NCBI GenBank assembly: GCA_028753945.1
Contig: JAPNXP010000006.1
Coordinates: forward strand, 2,294,001-2,358,000
Source: Hexactinellida sp. DTS-2022
Lineage: Eukaryota > Porifera > Hexactinellida
Length of the DNA: 64,000 nt
Reading direction: 5' to 3'
In this document: in pieces, positions 22,945-35,321 of the stretch
Layout of the letters: each line of letters begins with the position of its first letter
Numbering within the stretch: position 1 is the stretch's first letter
Made by a program: the position numbers and the translations under genes
Notes under the pieces: generated by a model
What the model saw: the letters and a program-made list of their open reading frames with translations, nothing else
Database searches by the model: none
Told to the model about the DNA's origin: nothing

Positions 22945-25490
22945 AGACCCTGTTGTTAGAGATAGATTGTTTACCTATTCCTAAGATTAGTCAAAGTTCA
23001 GAAATACCTCAACCCACTGTTACAACCTGTCTAGAAAATGCCATTAGTAATTTGGAACACATTATTAAATTACTAGATCATGATGATTTAGATTTCCCTG
23101 CCGACGACGCTATAAATGATGGGTCTATCACTTTTGCGTACAGTGTTTTAATTTGGCAGTTGTGAGTAATACATTTGAGATTTTGCGTACAGCATTCAAT
23201 ATATCTTTTGTGAACTTTAATTTTAATGATATACTGTATATTACTATTACATTTAATTTAATTTGAAGTAAAAATATTTGAATGGAAATGTTCTCCATTC
23301 CTTCTTAAATGTTCCCCTATGGAAAAGGTTTCCATCACGAGATTCTTTTCTTACCAGTATTTGGTCGGTTTAGTACATTTTATGCATGTCAAAAAGTCTA
23401 TGTTTGTCAAAATCACTTGTAACTCTTTTGTACGCAAGTGTAGTATATGTAACTGTGAAATAAATAAACTGTACACAAATGATATGTACCCAAATGAGCG
23501 TTTCCTAAAATGATTACCTCTTTAATTCATCATAAATATTGTACCGTATTTCACTTTACCAATCGGAATCTTTAAAGTTTCGAATTTTGGGCTCCGATAT
23601 AGTGATAATTATAACTAAAGTTTTTTCACCAGCTTGTTACCGTCTTATTCAATCTTCAAATTGTTTAACTCTGCCACATGAGCGTAATATCCTTAAAACA
23701 ATAAATTATATTGGTCTAGATAGCGTTTATCCATTGTTTTCTTTCTGATTTAATGATAGCGAGCGACATGTCATACTTCAAATGGACGAGGTACACTTAC
23801 GTAATGATGCCAGCTATAAAGATGGTAAAACAATCGGTTCCTATTGACCATCCGGAAGATCCATCTACTGTGTTTTCTATGAAGGTTTCTAGTTATGACA
23901 AATTTTTCTACAATTGTACGTCTCTCGATTCTAGCTCTGCTACGACCCTTATTCCCATTGTTACAAAAACTATTTCTGATATCAAAGATGTATTATATAC
24001 ACTACCCGGACTAAAGTATTCGACCACCCAAAATTTTCCCATTGAAAATAGTACTATAGTGGGTTTAACAATGGAAGATGGTGTATTCAAATTACATGAT
24101 ATATTGCTATTTCGATTCTAAATTCCTATTCTGCGCATTCGAATTATCAATTGTAGAAGATTTCAATTCAATCAACTTTTGATTTGGTTAAAAATTATCA
24201 TCCTGTGGAACTATGCACCACATTTCCCAAATTGCAACTATGGGAGATATGCGAACAGGTGGCACATGTTGCCATTTGATGATAATTTTCAATCGGATTA
24301 ATATGTAATCAATTTGAAAGCATCTACAATGGGTAATTAGAATGCGTAGAATACGAATCTAGATTCAAATTAGCAATATGTTATAAAGTTTTAATACATT
24401 GAACAATATTATTTTGCCTACTATAGTACTATTTACAAAGGGAAAATGTTGGGTGGTCGAATACTTTTGTCCGGGTACTGTATGTTGATACAATATGCAC
24501 TGATATCTACCCACTAAATGTCAGTTTATTTGAACTTTATTCAGCAGGCCAAAACAGTAATACCCATAGTCAAACATCCATGTAATCCAATCAGAGATCT
24601 AATTTTATTATTTGACATCGTGCATATTATTAAGTCTGTTAGGAACAATTGGCTCAATTTAAAAGACTACGAAAAGGTCTTTATCTTAACAAAATTTATT
24701 GAATGCCAACCTCATGACTACACATATACCGAAAATATACCACCTAATATTATCCTCAGAGTTTCCATCAATACATCATTACTTGGTTTTGATAACACTT
24801 CATTATCTAATTACATGTACCCTACCATATGCTATTCAGCCTTTGAGGACATAATAATTTTTTTCAATTCGGATAATTGCAATTTATTAAACCTACCACC
24901 AAATTAACATCAAAAAGCCTGTTGGCCATCTAGCCTGAAAGACAAAATGTCAAATTAGCACTTAGGATTATTAACGAATCAACATCAGCGGGACTGTTAG
25001 CATATAACTTGGAAAATACCATTCTAGACAAAACCCAAACTGTAGAACAAAATATGGTTTCAAATACCCTCTGACATTAATGATATCAAACGATGCTTTA
25101 GGAGACCATTTTGGTTAATACCGGCAAATGTCAGGTTCACAGTATCACATTTCATAATGTAAAATCATAGAGTCTGACGCCGGCTTCAGCTTTGAACTAT
25201 TCTAAAATTGTTTCTGATCAAAACACAAACTGATATTATTGAGAAACATAATAGCCTCTTAGACTATTTAAGTACATTTTTCATTAAATGACGGTGAACA
25301 TGCTGCTAATTTTGATATAGAATCATAATTGTCAGCCTTAAATGAAATCAGCCGAAAATGGCAACATCTAAAGTTGAGTGCCTCGCATATGTCTCTGGCT
25401 ATACTGTATTTTCTTATCTCAAAAATCTATTGAGTGTACATTGTGCTGGAAATTTATATGTACTGAAAATCCTTACAAGTGAATGATGAC
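22945..25490 (+). pseudogene. Decayed P-type (THAP9-like) transposase, copy B
   Basis: Pieces in mixed frames follow the order seen in the 31172-34855 gene: 'FFHQLVTVLFNLQIV' with 'CLTLPHERNILKTI' (~23640-23700), 'LQMDEVHLRNDASYK' (~23775, first catalytic Asp region), 'STVFSMKVSS...DKFF' (~23860), 'CTDIYPLNVSLFEL' (~24500, second Asp), 'FDIVHIIKSVRNNWL' (~24615), 'KACWPSSLKDKM' (~24915) and 'LAYVSGYTVFSYL' (~25385). Stops and shifts are numerous. The mariner-like MITE at 24000-24480 lies between the 'ISD(I)KD' and 'CTDIYP' segments. The GTP-binding-domain-equivalent middle is badly eroded. Confidence 0.75.
24000..24480. mobile_element. Mariner-like MITE inside P-type copy B
   Basis: Inverted ends of ~40 bases: CACTACCCGGACTAAAGTAT on the left, CAGTACCCGGACAAAAGTAT (complement) on the right, both running on through TCGACCACCCAA. 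TA at 23998-23999 and 24481-24482. The interior 122-codon open frame mixes P-type pieces with MITE sequence and is not a gene. Confidence 0.92.
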
Positions 25491-25499
25491 ATGGGCAGT

Positions 25500-26390
25500 C
25501 ACTCTATATTGATTGAATTATTAGACTAGGGGTTCTCTCAAATATACATCGAGCCATGTTCTTGAATGTATAAAGGTCAGTTTGACATGCTACCAAAATT
25601 GACAGTCACAGGGTACAATTTGCCAATTTTTACTCTGGCTCTTCCGTGCGTAACTTGTTCAACTGGCATGCCCTACTATGGAACTAGAGCTTAGCACACT
25701 TGAAGGTTCGTATTTAATGCAATGTATCGCGGTGGAACATTCTATTACTATTTCCAACTGTTTTTCATCTAAGAAAGTTTAGAATTATGATGTAGTAGTT
25801 GAAGCGTGATAATAGCAACTTACTTAGGTCATATAAAATAAATAACTTGTGTATAATTTCTGTCCGTCCCAATTTTACCCCCGTCTGGATATATTTTATT
25901 GTTATCTTAGGAACATAATCTTACAGATATTAGCTATAAACTGGTGTAAAGTACTAATGTATAATTATTAATTAGTCTTGTATTTCAGGGTATTATTACT
26001 TTAATTTTTGGGCATTGTCATGTTATTTTCTATTAAAATAAAGTAATAATATTTATTGTAAGATAATGTTATTTCAAACTTATTTGCATATTAATGGAAG
26101 TACAATAAAAATAAAATCCCGTCCACCGTCCCTACATAGTGTGGAACCATTGGGTAATAGGTCAAATTTTGACATAGCTAAATGCTAAATTAAATGCGTA
26201 CGTTCGATTATACTATATAGAAAGATTAGAAAAATGTCATTATCATTTGCCTTGGTTAAATATATCATGCTTACACAATGTTCAAAGTTATGCATAAAAT
26301 TGGAAAATTTAATTCCTGAAAAACCACAAATATATAATGTTAGCTTACGTTGCTCTATTTAATTATCCTTGGTTCTTTGGTAATTCAAAA
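25500..26390. other. Non-coding stretch
   Basis: AT-rich; no gene or recognisable element seen. Confidence 0.45.
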
Positions 26391-26394
26391 CATA

Positions 26395-26770
26395 CTAGCG
26401 CGTCGCTTGCTAGGTCGTTCGCGGCAGAACACATCCACACACACCAACAGCTCCGCGGTCGGAGTGTGATTTATATACTTCTAAGTTCTAACATCTATAC
26501 CAGTGGTTCCCAACCTGGGAGGAATTCGTCCCTGGGGCGGAATATAACTTGTCGAGGTGTGATAAATTTTAGTGAAAAGCTCAACTTGTTGGCGGGAGCC
26601 AAAGGTTACCCTTATATACCAAAAATCACATTTGGAAACCGTCCACTTTCTTCAATCAACTCGAAACATACAAACAAATATATATATATACTATATATAT
26701 ACACATACACATACACATACACACAATGTCACACATGCACACATACACCCTTGTGTTTTAATAGTATAGA
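26395..26770 (-). mobile_element. Non-autonomous Helitron 1
   Basis: On the minus strand it starts TCTATACTATTAAAACACAA and ends with a GC-rich hairpin region (AGCGACGCG) followed by CTAG and then T. These are the 5'-TC and 3'-CTRR signatures of Helitrons. It contains CA and TA microsatellites (26685-26760) and a hAT-like terminal fragment CAGTGGTTCCCAACC at ~26501. No Rep/helicase is present. Confidence 0.72.
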
Positions 26771-27157
26771 TTAATTCATGTTATTTACTAACCCATTGTA
26801 AATTGTTTGATTATTACTATGCCGACTATAGTATTGTATAGTGGCCCAGTTCATAGCCTACTCTATATAAGGCCTACCATCAAATGTACCATGGATGAAG
26901 TAGTGTACGATGAGATTAATTTTAGAAATTAATCTGTTATAATAAATAATTTTAGAAATTAATCTGTTATAATAAATAATTCTAGTAAATTAATAGATTT
27001 TCTCTATTGAGTTTTTATTGCTTACTTAACAACAATGATAAGAATACATAAATAATAATGTGGGTTCAAATAACAATAATAATAACAATAATAATAATTG
27101 AATGGTAGCCTTCTGGTGTATTTCATTAATGTGAGAACTTTTTCAGTTTTCGCTTTT

Positions 27158-28020
27158 CTATACCTTAGATGCAACAGCGGAGTTATAATTATTAACCTTG
27201 TTAGCTAGTAAACAGTTGGCGCAAGTGAAAATAAGATTTTTTAGGATAGTCAAAATAGAGACACCACAAGAAATGCAACTCAATTTAGCAATCGCATCAG
27301 TCTCTTCTAAGAATATCAAGGTTACTTCCACAATAATTTTTCTGGATGATCCTTCCCTCAATATCGCCAACAAGTTTTCTTTGCTTTCAATTGCAATTAA
27401 CGTCCTCCATAAAGTTACTATAGATTCGAGGATAAACTCAGATGGATACTTTAGGCCACCACGGTCAGTTAATTGCAAAAGCCTGAATTCGGGTTGTGAA
27501 TCTTCATCCAAGATAAAGTCTTTGTCAATGGTCAAAAGATCAATGCAAACATGACAGGGCTGAGTTTTTAAAATATATTTATGTACTGCATAACCAGCAA
27601 TAAAAGCTAATTACTGAAGAGTCTGTAAACTACATTCAATGGAAGTTAGATCATCAATTTCATCCCAGACTAGTTGGACATCGATTTCATCGCCATTATT
27701 CGTATCAAAGGATGAGTATGAATCAATAAATGTCTGAATTGTATATAAGCCACAATCTTGTTGTGAAGCAAAAATCTTTAATATGTTAAATAACTTGAGG
27801 CGGCGTTCAGTTTCAAGGATTTGAAGATACGAGATATGATAGTTTGAACCTGACATCATACGATATATAGGCAAAGTGATGTTCCAATGGATCAGTCTGT
27901 AAAAAGGATGTCAAAAGATAGTTAAATCCACAAAATCCAGTTAATGGTTAGTTATCTGAGGCAATACAGTACAAGCATGTTTAGAACTGGTAAACGTTTG
28001 TTTACTTAAAGAGACTGTTC
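27158..28020 (-). pseudogene. P-type transposase C-terminal fragment, copy C
   Basis: Two adjoining frames read 'YRMMSGSNYHISYLQ', 'ETERRLKLFNILKIF', then, after one stop, 'LAFIAGYAVHKYIL', 'LLQLTDRGGLKYPS' and 'CANCLLANKVNNYNS'. They match the last exon of the 31172-34855 gene in order and spacing. Upstream to ~28020 the 'KQTFTSSKHACTVLPQ' and 'QTDPLEHHF' segments (catalytic Glu region) remain but are out of frame by one base. It is among the better-preserved fragments. Confidence 0.8.
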
Positions 28021-28065
28021 CAATTAGATTATTGGGGTTATCGAGTGCGCTGAATTCAAATATCT

Positions 28066-28530
28066 ATACTATTAAAACACAAGCCTGGGTGGGTATGTGT
28101 ATATATTTGTTTTCTATGTTACGAGTTAATTGAAGAAAGTGGACGGTTTCCAAATGGGATTTTGGCATATAGGGGTTACATTTGGCACCCGCAAACAAGT
28201 TGAGGTTTCCACTCAAAATTTCTCACACCTCGGCAAGTTATGACGTCATTGTCACATTTCGAGAAGTGAAAATTCACATAATCGCACATAATTCGCGCTC
28301 TCTAAGAGATAAAAATCTGAAAATTTAATAGAACCACCAGATCGCCACTATGCTAACTCATTATCAAATGATGACGTAATCATTAAAATTTCACATTGTA
28401 AATTTGACTAATAAGGCCTATTTGCGCTTTATAATCAATATTAGGAGTTATAAACCACACACCAACCGCGAAGCGATTGGAGTGTGGTTGTGTTCTGCCG
28501 CGAAGCGACCTAGCAAGCGAAGCGCGCTAG
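28066..28530 (+). mobile_element. Non-autonomous Helitron 2
   Basis: Starts TCTATACTATTAAAACACAA after an A and ends in a GC-rich segment with AAGCGAAGCGCG followed by CTAG and a T. The inner segment ACCACACACCAACCGCGAAG and the downstream GGCAGAAC-type motif are shared with Helitron 3 (49090-50314), in the same order relative to the ends. Confidence 0.8.
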
Positions 28531-28649
28531 TTATAATTAAATTCAACTTAGATTAATAAATATTGTAAATGATTGAACTTAATTTATTTTCCTGTACATA
28601 ATAATGGTGTTATATTATAAATAAAATTAATAATTATTTATACTAATGA

Positions 28650-30653
28650 ATTAAATATCATTAATCTCAGAAGTTATAGAAGATAGAAACAAACTTCCAA
28701 TTTATCAATTGATCCTTATGCCACGTACCACCTCTACAAATGGGTCTTGACACCTTGAGGTGATGATGACATCGTCAAAAAAATGTGTTTTACAATTTTG
28801 TGAATTCTATATTTCGGATGGGTTGGTTGATGTTGGGTGATCACCCAACACACACATAAAAAATGCTGACTCACACTTATTATATTATACTGAAACTTGA
28901 ATATCTTTGAAATGAAGAGCTAAAACGAAACTTCCAACTCACAAAGGGTCGTAGCCTTTTGAAACACATTCTGAAATAATTTAACACCTTCATAGTGCTG
29001 AAGACATCCATGGCGAAAAAAATCCAAAATTGCAGCTGTGCCGACAGCATGTTCCTTTGGAGGCACTATCAATAAACCACCACCAAAATATAGTGCCTAC
29101 AAAGGAACATGCGTCGACACAGCTGCAATTTTAGATTTTTATTAGTCCGTATTCTCTCCACAGAACAGAGTTTAATTAACTAAGAGCCCAAATTTTCAGG
29201 ATGTGTCTCATGGGTTACAGAAGTGCACCTGGGGTCAGGATTTTAGATTAAAATCTTTTGGCCGCATTATTACACCTGTTTAATGTTTGAAAAGGAACAA
29301 TGAATGGTGCCCGAAATTTAATTTATATGCATTCGATAGAGAATCAAATTCTACACCTTTTCACAGTGCACGAATTTTCAAATTGTACTTAGTTTGTGCC
29401 ACAATTGAGTCTCAAATCTCCTTTGTTTATTAACACTTCAGTTCAATTGAAAGTGTACAATCTAATTCTATTGTTTAAACTTGTGATAATTCTATTGATT
29501 CAACTTGTTAGATCGAGTAGGCTTATATTTTTCAATTGAAAACCGAGATTTTACATTCCAATACAACGCCAGATTTTGTGATTATATTTCCAACGGCAAG
29601 AATATTCTGGCACAATGGATCATGACATATTTAATTTTCTTTAATTCAGTCTGTATTTGACTAATACAGATGCTTCCAATTTGTTTATTAAGGGATAACT
29701 TATCTTGTGTGCGAAATTGAAATATGGTAGCCAAATTAATTATATTTACTATCTACAACATAAAATTAATCTAAATAAATTTAAGTTGACAATGAAATAG
29801 GTGTCAATTATTAATCATTTTAATAATTATTCATACTAATAAGGTAAATAAAATTAATCTCAGAGTTTATAGAAGATAGAAACAAACTTCCAATTTATCA
29901 ATTGATCCTTATGCCACGTACCACCTCTACAAATGGGTCTTGACACCTTGAGGTGATGATGACATTGTCAAAAAAATGTGTTTTTACAATTTTGTAAATT
30001 CTATACTTCGAATGGTTTGGTTGGTGTTGGGTGATCAACCAAACGAACATAAAAATGATGACTCATCACTTATTATATTCTACTGAAACTTGAATATCTT
30101 TGAAATGAAGTGCGCTAAAACGAAACTTCCCATTTACTAAGGGTCGTTGCCTTCCGAACACGGTACGTGGTATACCGATGGTATAATGAGGTATAACCAA
30201 TTATACCAAATTTATTGTCTAGTTTCGGTATATTACTTTATGCTTAATATTTATTAAATTTCACCTAGATATACCAATATTTTACCACAATATACCCGTA
30301 TATTTCGAGTATTTAAGGTAGTATATATGTAGGTATATTAAATGAGTAATGGAAGTTTAGAATGTCATCCCGAACAATTCCTAATTTGGTATAATTAATT
30401 ATACCTAATTATACCATCGGTATACCACGTGCCGTGCTTCCGAAACATCTTTCTGAAATCATTAATCACCTTCATAGTGATGATGACATGGCGAAAACAA
30501 ATCCAAAATTGCAGCTGTCTCGACAGCATTTTCCTTTGGAGGCACTATTAGTAAACCACCAGCAAAATATAGTGCCACCAAAGGAACATGCGTCGGCACA
30601 GGGTGCAAATTTGGATTTCTTTTAATATTATTTCTCCGTAGCAGGTGCCCTGG
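28650..30653 (+). repeat. Composite repeat X, tandem copies 2 and 3
   Basis: Block A (from CTCAGA-GTTATAGAAGATAG through 'ACACCTTGAGGTGATGATGAC') occurs at ~28665-28860 and again at ~29865-30040. Block B with its hairpin (TGTGCCGACAGCATGTTC ... and complement) occurs at ~29040-29140 and ~30510-30610. Block C lies between (29140-29560). This is tandem organisation with a ~1.2-kb period. The second block B contains the hAT-like MITE at 30159-30436. The repeat stops at 30653, where the P-type element begins, and resumes at 35322. Confidence 0.8.
30159..30436. mobile_element. hAT-like palindromic MITE
   Basis: Ends CACGGTACGTGGTATACCGA / CACGGCACGTGGTATACCGA (complement), exact 8-bp duplication CTTCCGAA (30151-30158, 30437-30444). 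The interior is AT-rich with repeated GGTATA motifs. Confidence 0.9.
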
Positions 30654-30926
30654 TAGTCAGGTCGCTTAACATCGATTTCGGGAAACGCTGGACAAAAGCA
30701 CCAAATTTTTTAACGTAATCTTTTTGACCCCGGCATCAAAATTTTCCGCGGCCCCACGACGAACGGATACATTTTCGATGTTTTCTTGGACTTTTAAAAT
30801 TGCGGCTCTCTACTAAATCGCCGGTATTATCCCGAACGGCAACTTTCCAAAATCAACTCTGGTCTACTTTTAAAGACCAGATTCGTTGTCCACATGAAAT
30901 TCCCCGTCGTTTAAGGGGTCACTTGC
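30654..30926 (+). repeat. Left terminal inverted repeat of the P-type element
   Basis: 273 bases matching 35051-35321 in reverse with only scattered differences. Runs from TAGTCAGGTCGC to GGGGTCACTTGC. Confidence 0.9.
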
Positions 30927-31171
30927 CCATAGTTTATCCCTAGCAACGCAATAATATCTCAGGAATGTGACAACATTACTTTCTCAAAATTTGCCCTAAA
31001 CCATAGCCTACTATACATAAGGCCTATTCACTCATTAAAACCAGGGATAACAGGAAGTCGAGTTTTCCATAAGTGTTAATTTAATATAGTGATACTGATA
31101 TCATATGTACTTACACTAAATGAGTTACAATCACCACATAAGTGAATAGAAGGTATCACATGAATACATTA

Positions 31172-34100
31172 TTACTTTGAACTAAGTTTTAAAATTTTCC
31201 TTTCAGAGTCTTTCGAAAGGGCATGGGTAGCTGATAGATTGATATTCTTTGCTTTATTATTAAGAAAACAGTTGCTCGCAGTCACCAACACTCCATGTAA
31301 CATTTCTCTACCTGTTGCATTACACTGGAAACACTCATAGGCAACCTCATCATTTTCTTCGCTTTCAAGTTTTAAGAGAGCGAGTTGGACTAAAATTGAG
31401 CGAGAATTGGAAGTGAGAAAGTTATTTAATAGAATAGGAGACTGTTCTATCTCGATAAATAATCTCCAAAGGGTAATAACTACGCCTAAAACAGTTTTCG
31501 ATGGCCACTTTAATCCACCACGATCAGACAGCTGAATCAGTTTAAAAGTAGGTGGAATTTCTTCAATATCGAGAGATTTATCTTGAGTTAAAAATAGGAT
31601 ACACTCATTACATAATTCGAAGGTTTTAATGAACTTTTTCATCATAGAGAAGGCTGCGTAACCAGAGATAAATGCCAATGCTTGTTGTATTTCCAAAGAT
31701 GGGTCAGGAGACTCCTTACTAATAATCGAAGAATATATTTGTAAGTCAATAGCTTCTCCACAATCGGAAATGTCATCTTGTTCAGATGTGAAGGTGTTGA
31801 GAAATTCGATAAAAGAAGCTCTATCCTTCCGAACTGTAGTTTTGCGATTGAAAAGTTTTAGTATATTGGATAATTTTAACGTTCTCTCATTCTCAAGCAC
31901 TTGACAAACTGATAGATTATAATTAGAGCCCGACATTTGCCTGTACAACCCAAAGTGGTGCTCAATAGGATCATTCTGCACAAATGAACTGAGTACGTAA
32001 CTAAACTCGATATCTTCTGTCAGGTATTCAACAAGTTTGGGAAGAGTTATGCACGAATGTCGAAAGCTTGTAAAAGTTTGGGGTGTTAATTTACCTTCTC
32101 GAAATCCTAATCCTTTCCACTGATCCAGCCAACAAACTACTGAAGATAAGAATTGGAACCTGAGGTCATTCTGCTTGAGTGGCAAGCTATCTCGATCTCT
32201 GAGATGGATACCTTTCCAAGGGGTATTGACGTTAAATAATTTCCATACGCGACTAATTATTTCAATAAAGCTACCGGTCTGGGTTCTGCTAATTTGGTCC
32301 ATACTCGATTGCTGGATATTAAGAGCAGCGACGTTGGAACAATTGAAGATTCGTAGAGCTAGTTTAACATTCTGTCTTTCTAGAATAGATGGCCAACAAG
32401 CCTTGTAAGTTAGCATCGGTGCAAGTTTTGCAACAGACAGCTGTTCAGATTTATACTGTAGCCTCAAATCCTAAGTATATAATGTAGTGAGTTATTTGTA
32501 ATGTAATAAGTAATACAAAAATAGTCAAAGATTACCTGATAGGCTGCCTGCGACAATCTCATTGGATAGTTGGAGTGCAAGATATCTTCAAAGTGTGGGA
32601 AAATGTATGTACAGTTAAAGTCTTTTTGATTGAGCCAATTATTTCTAATGGTCTTTATAATATGCACAAAACCGAACATCAAGTAGAGCGATCGTTGGTC
32701 ATTGTTTGGGTGTTGCACACGAGATAGAATTTCTTTGCTATTTCCAAGCAATTTGAAAAGGTTGACATTAAGGGGATAATTGTCAGAGACAATTACATCA
32801 ACCAAAAGACCAAACTGTTCGACATCTTTAATAACTTGCACGGTAACAGGAAGTAGATCAGAAGCTTTCGGATTAACTAACGGGAGTAAACGTACAACAG
32901 AAGACCATTTCTTACATAAACTTGACACCATAAAACATAAAATAGTCTTGGCAGGTTCTATCCCACCAAAAGATTGGGAACCTTCGGCATAACCATAGAT
33001 CCTTCCGCCTAATAAGAGATGTTTGGTTTAAAACAGGTCTTGGATACTTTTGTATGTTCCATAAACGGATATTTAACATAATGATATACTGTATATATAG
33101 AGCATTCAACTAACCTTTATATGTGATATTACATTTAATATGTATTTCATCCATATTTAGACAGAGATGACGTTCGAATTGATTGAAGTCATTCGTTTCA
33201 GCTTTTAAAAATGTTAAAAACTCTGTGTCGAGACCAAAACTAGAGTATAAACGTCGTAATGATGACTCGTGCGGCAAGGAGATACAGTCCATATTGCGTA
33301 GTTGTTTATAGCAAGCATGGGATGACAAATGAGACTTAAGTGAAAGAATCATTGTAATCATGTTATAGCGCCGCCTAGATTTTTTAACTATAGAGTTCTC
33401 CAGTTGACCCAAAATAAAGTGCAATTGAGTTAACAGATCTGGAAAATTATGCGTACCTAAAGTCAGTTAATAAAAAGTGAGATTCAAAGCAGTAAGTGTA
33501 GTTAATAATTAGTAGTTACCTGGCTCGTGTACTGTATCTTCAAGTAGTGTAATTGCTTGTTTTACAGATGATATGCTCTTTTGTACCTCTAAAGGACATT
33601 TAATTAGCTCTAATGAACCACCAAATTACAAAATGATTATTTTTACTTACCGATTAATACTCGATCAACACTGTAATTTCTCAGTAGATCAATAAAAGTA
33701 CTGATTTGACGAATGTCATTAATGATTGGAATATTAAAATCAACTTGAGTTCCATGGTGGCAACATCTGACTTGTAGAGTATGGTCAATTGCAAGATAAT
33801 TTTGAAGTATATTCGGATGAGTGGATGTAAGGTTAACAAAATTCAATGCACTAGAATCAGGTTGCCAAATAATCCACCCAGAGGGAACTTGTATATCAGA
33901 TAATCTGATAATGAGTTCATCAAAACTTCCTATTGCAAACTTTCTCTGTTCCGCTTCAAAACACTCACTACTTAAATGTATTGCCTAAAGATAAATAGAA
34001 CAGAAATTAAATTCAGTTAGCCATAAAAACGAAATTATTTTTCCCTACATACCTGAATCTGCAGCTCAGATTCCCTTCTATCCCTATCAAGGCGCTGTTG

Positions 34101-34855
34101 TTTTATAGAAGTATCATTAAAGTAAGTAGGACAGTTAGGAAGATATTTAGCTAATGCTCCTTTCTTCAATCTAGCTTGTATACTTCGAGTTTTATACATG
34201 CCATCAACGTCTAAATATGTTTGGGTATTGACTATGTCCTGGGGATCGAAATGCTTGGCACATAGGTAAACCTTTTTTAGTTGGTCAGCATCTGAAGTTA
34301 AACAATTTTTATAAATGCAAACTCTATAGGCAGTGGTTCTCAACCGGGGATATACGTGCCTTGGGGTACGCAGAGGTTCTCTAGGGGGTACGTACGCGAA
34401 TATTATTTCTGTATTAAACTATTAAGTATTATATATACGCAGTGGCGGCGCTAGCAGCCTACCTTAGATGGGGCACACTAACATTAATTAATGCCTGTGC
34501 CCGACTCAGGTGGGGCACGCTCAAATTCAGGTGGGGCACAGGCCCCACCCTCTCGCCACCCCTGTTTATACGTAATAGTTATATATTACTCAATGCTGTA
34601 ATAAATAAAGGCATCAGATTATACAAAGGAGTACGTAGTATAAATGATTGAGTACCACTTCCCTGAAGAATATCTACAAATTTATAGAAATGAATTTGTA
34701 TATTGGTAAATAAATAACTTACCATCTCTGTGCAAAAAAAGTCTCTACTTCTGCTCAATGTCTGGACAGTTAGACTGCATCTGGAAGACTGGTATACCAC
34801 TGTGGTCATTGTAGTAACCAGTTTGACATCTGGGTGCAGAACAAGAATTTGGCAT
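31172..34855 (-). pseudogene. P-type / THAP9-like transposase gene (seven exons)
   Basis: Exons on the minus strand: 34855-34723 (MPNSCSAPRC, start of the THAP C2CH zinc finger), ~34331-34053 (LCAKHFDPQDI, rest of THAP), 33984-33651, 33588-33520, 33456-33115, 33008-32536 and 32470-31172. Introns have GT-AG ends, mostly GTAAGT-like donors, and keep frame. The catalytic core has MDEIHI in exon 5 (first Asp), SDNYPLNVNLF in exon 6 (second Asp), IRNNWLNQKD, and DPIEHHFGLYRQMSG in exon 7 (Glu region). Total coding length of ~970 codons is near THAP9. The THAP domain binds the element ends and the RNase-H-like core cuts DNA. Damage seen: a TAG in exon 1 (codon 37, where THAP domains usually have Trp), and MITEs splitting the start of exon 2. 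The remaining exons look open. It was recently active compared with copies A-D. Confidence 0.85.
34329..34675. mobile_element. hAT-like MITE in exon 2 of the P-type gene, with a second nested MITE
   Basis: The outer element has ends CAGTGGTTCTCAACC and (complement) AAGTGGTACTCAATC; no target duplication survives. Nested at 34440-34563 is a GC-rich MITE with ends CAGTGGCGGCG / CAGGGGTGGCG and 8-bp flanks TATATACG / TTTATACG (seven of eight match). Confidence 0.75.
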
Positions 34856-35050
34856 ACTAGTACGTAAATTGAGAAATAATTCTAAGGAAATTAGTCAAAA
34901 GGTAGAAGAGACGAGATAAATGTACTGAGAAGGAAAGTGAGAAATAAGACAAAATCCTACGCGTAATCATCAAACTGTGTAGTGAGTACGCGTACACACT
35001 AAATGTAATTTGTGTCTTAAATGGTGTGTAAGCGTACTCACTAAGTTCTC

Positions 35051-35321
35051 GCAAGTGACCCCTTAAACGACGGGGAATTTCATGTGGACAACGAATCTGG
35101 TCTTTAAAAGTAGACCAGAGTCGATTTTGGAAAGTTGCCGTTCGGGATAATACGGCGATTTAGTAGAGAGCCGCAATTTTAAAAGTCCAAGATAACATCG
35201 AAAATGTATCCGTTCGTTGTGGGGCCGCGGAAAATTTTGATGCCGGGGTCAAAAAGATTACGTTAAAAATTTGGTGCTTTTGTCCAGCGTTTCCCGAAAT
35301 CGATGTTAAGCGACCTGACTA
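35051..35321 (-). repeat. Right terminal inverted repeat of the P-type element
   Basis: Reverse complement of the left end. A third diverged copy of this sequence, together with the adjoining ATTGCGTTGCTAGG found inside the left end, stands alone at 46372-46690. Confidence 0.9.

Larger units (their letters stand above)
30654..35321 (-). mobile_element. Nearly complete P-type (THAP9-like) DNA transposon with long inverted ends
   Basis: 4668 bases bounded by inverted ends of about 270 bases, both beginning TAGTCAGGTCGCTTAACATC. Inside is one multi-exon transposase gene on the minus strand. The flanks are the two sides of composite repeat X: left ...GCCCTGG, right TGGCCACACCT. The homologous empty site at ~446-470 (complement ...GCCCTGACCACACCT) shows that only TGG is doubled (30651-30653, 35322-35324). 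A 3-bp duplication would be unusual for the P superfamily (normally 7-8 bp). Later insertions: a hAT-like MITE pair at 34329-34675. Confidence 0.82.

Noticed and set aside
23753-24121. 122-codon plus-strand frame as a separate gene
   Set aside because: Its first part is P-type transposase sequence and the rest runs into the mariner-like MITE.
27198-27554. 118-codon plus-strand frame
   Set aside because: Antisense shadow of P-type copy C, which has the conserved motifs.
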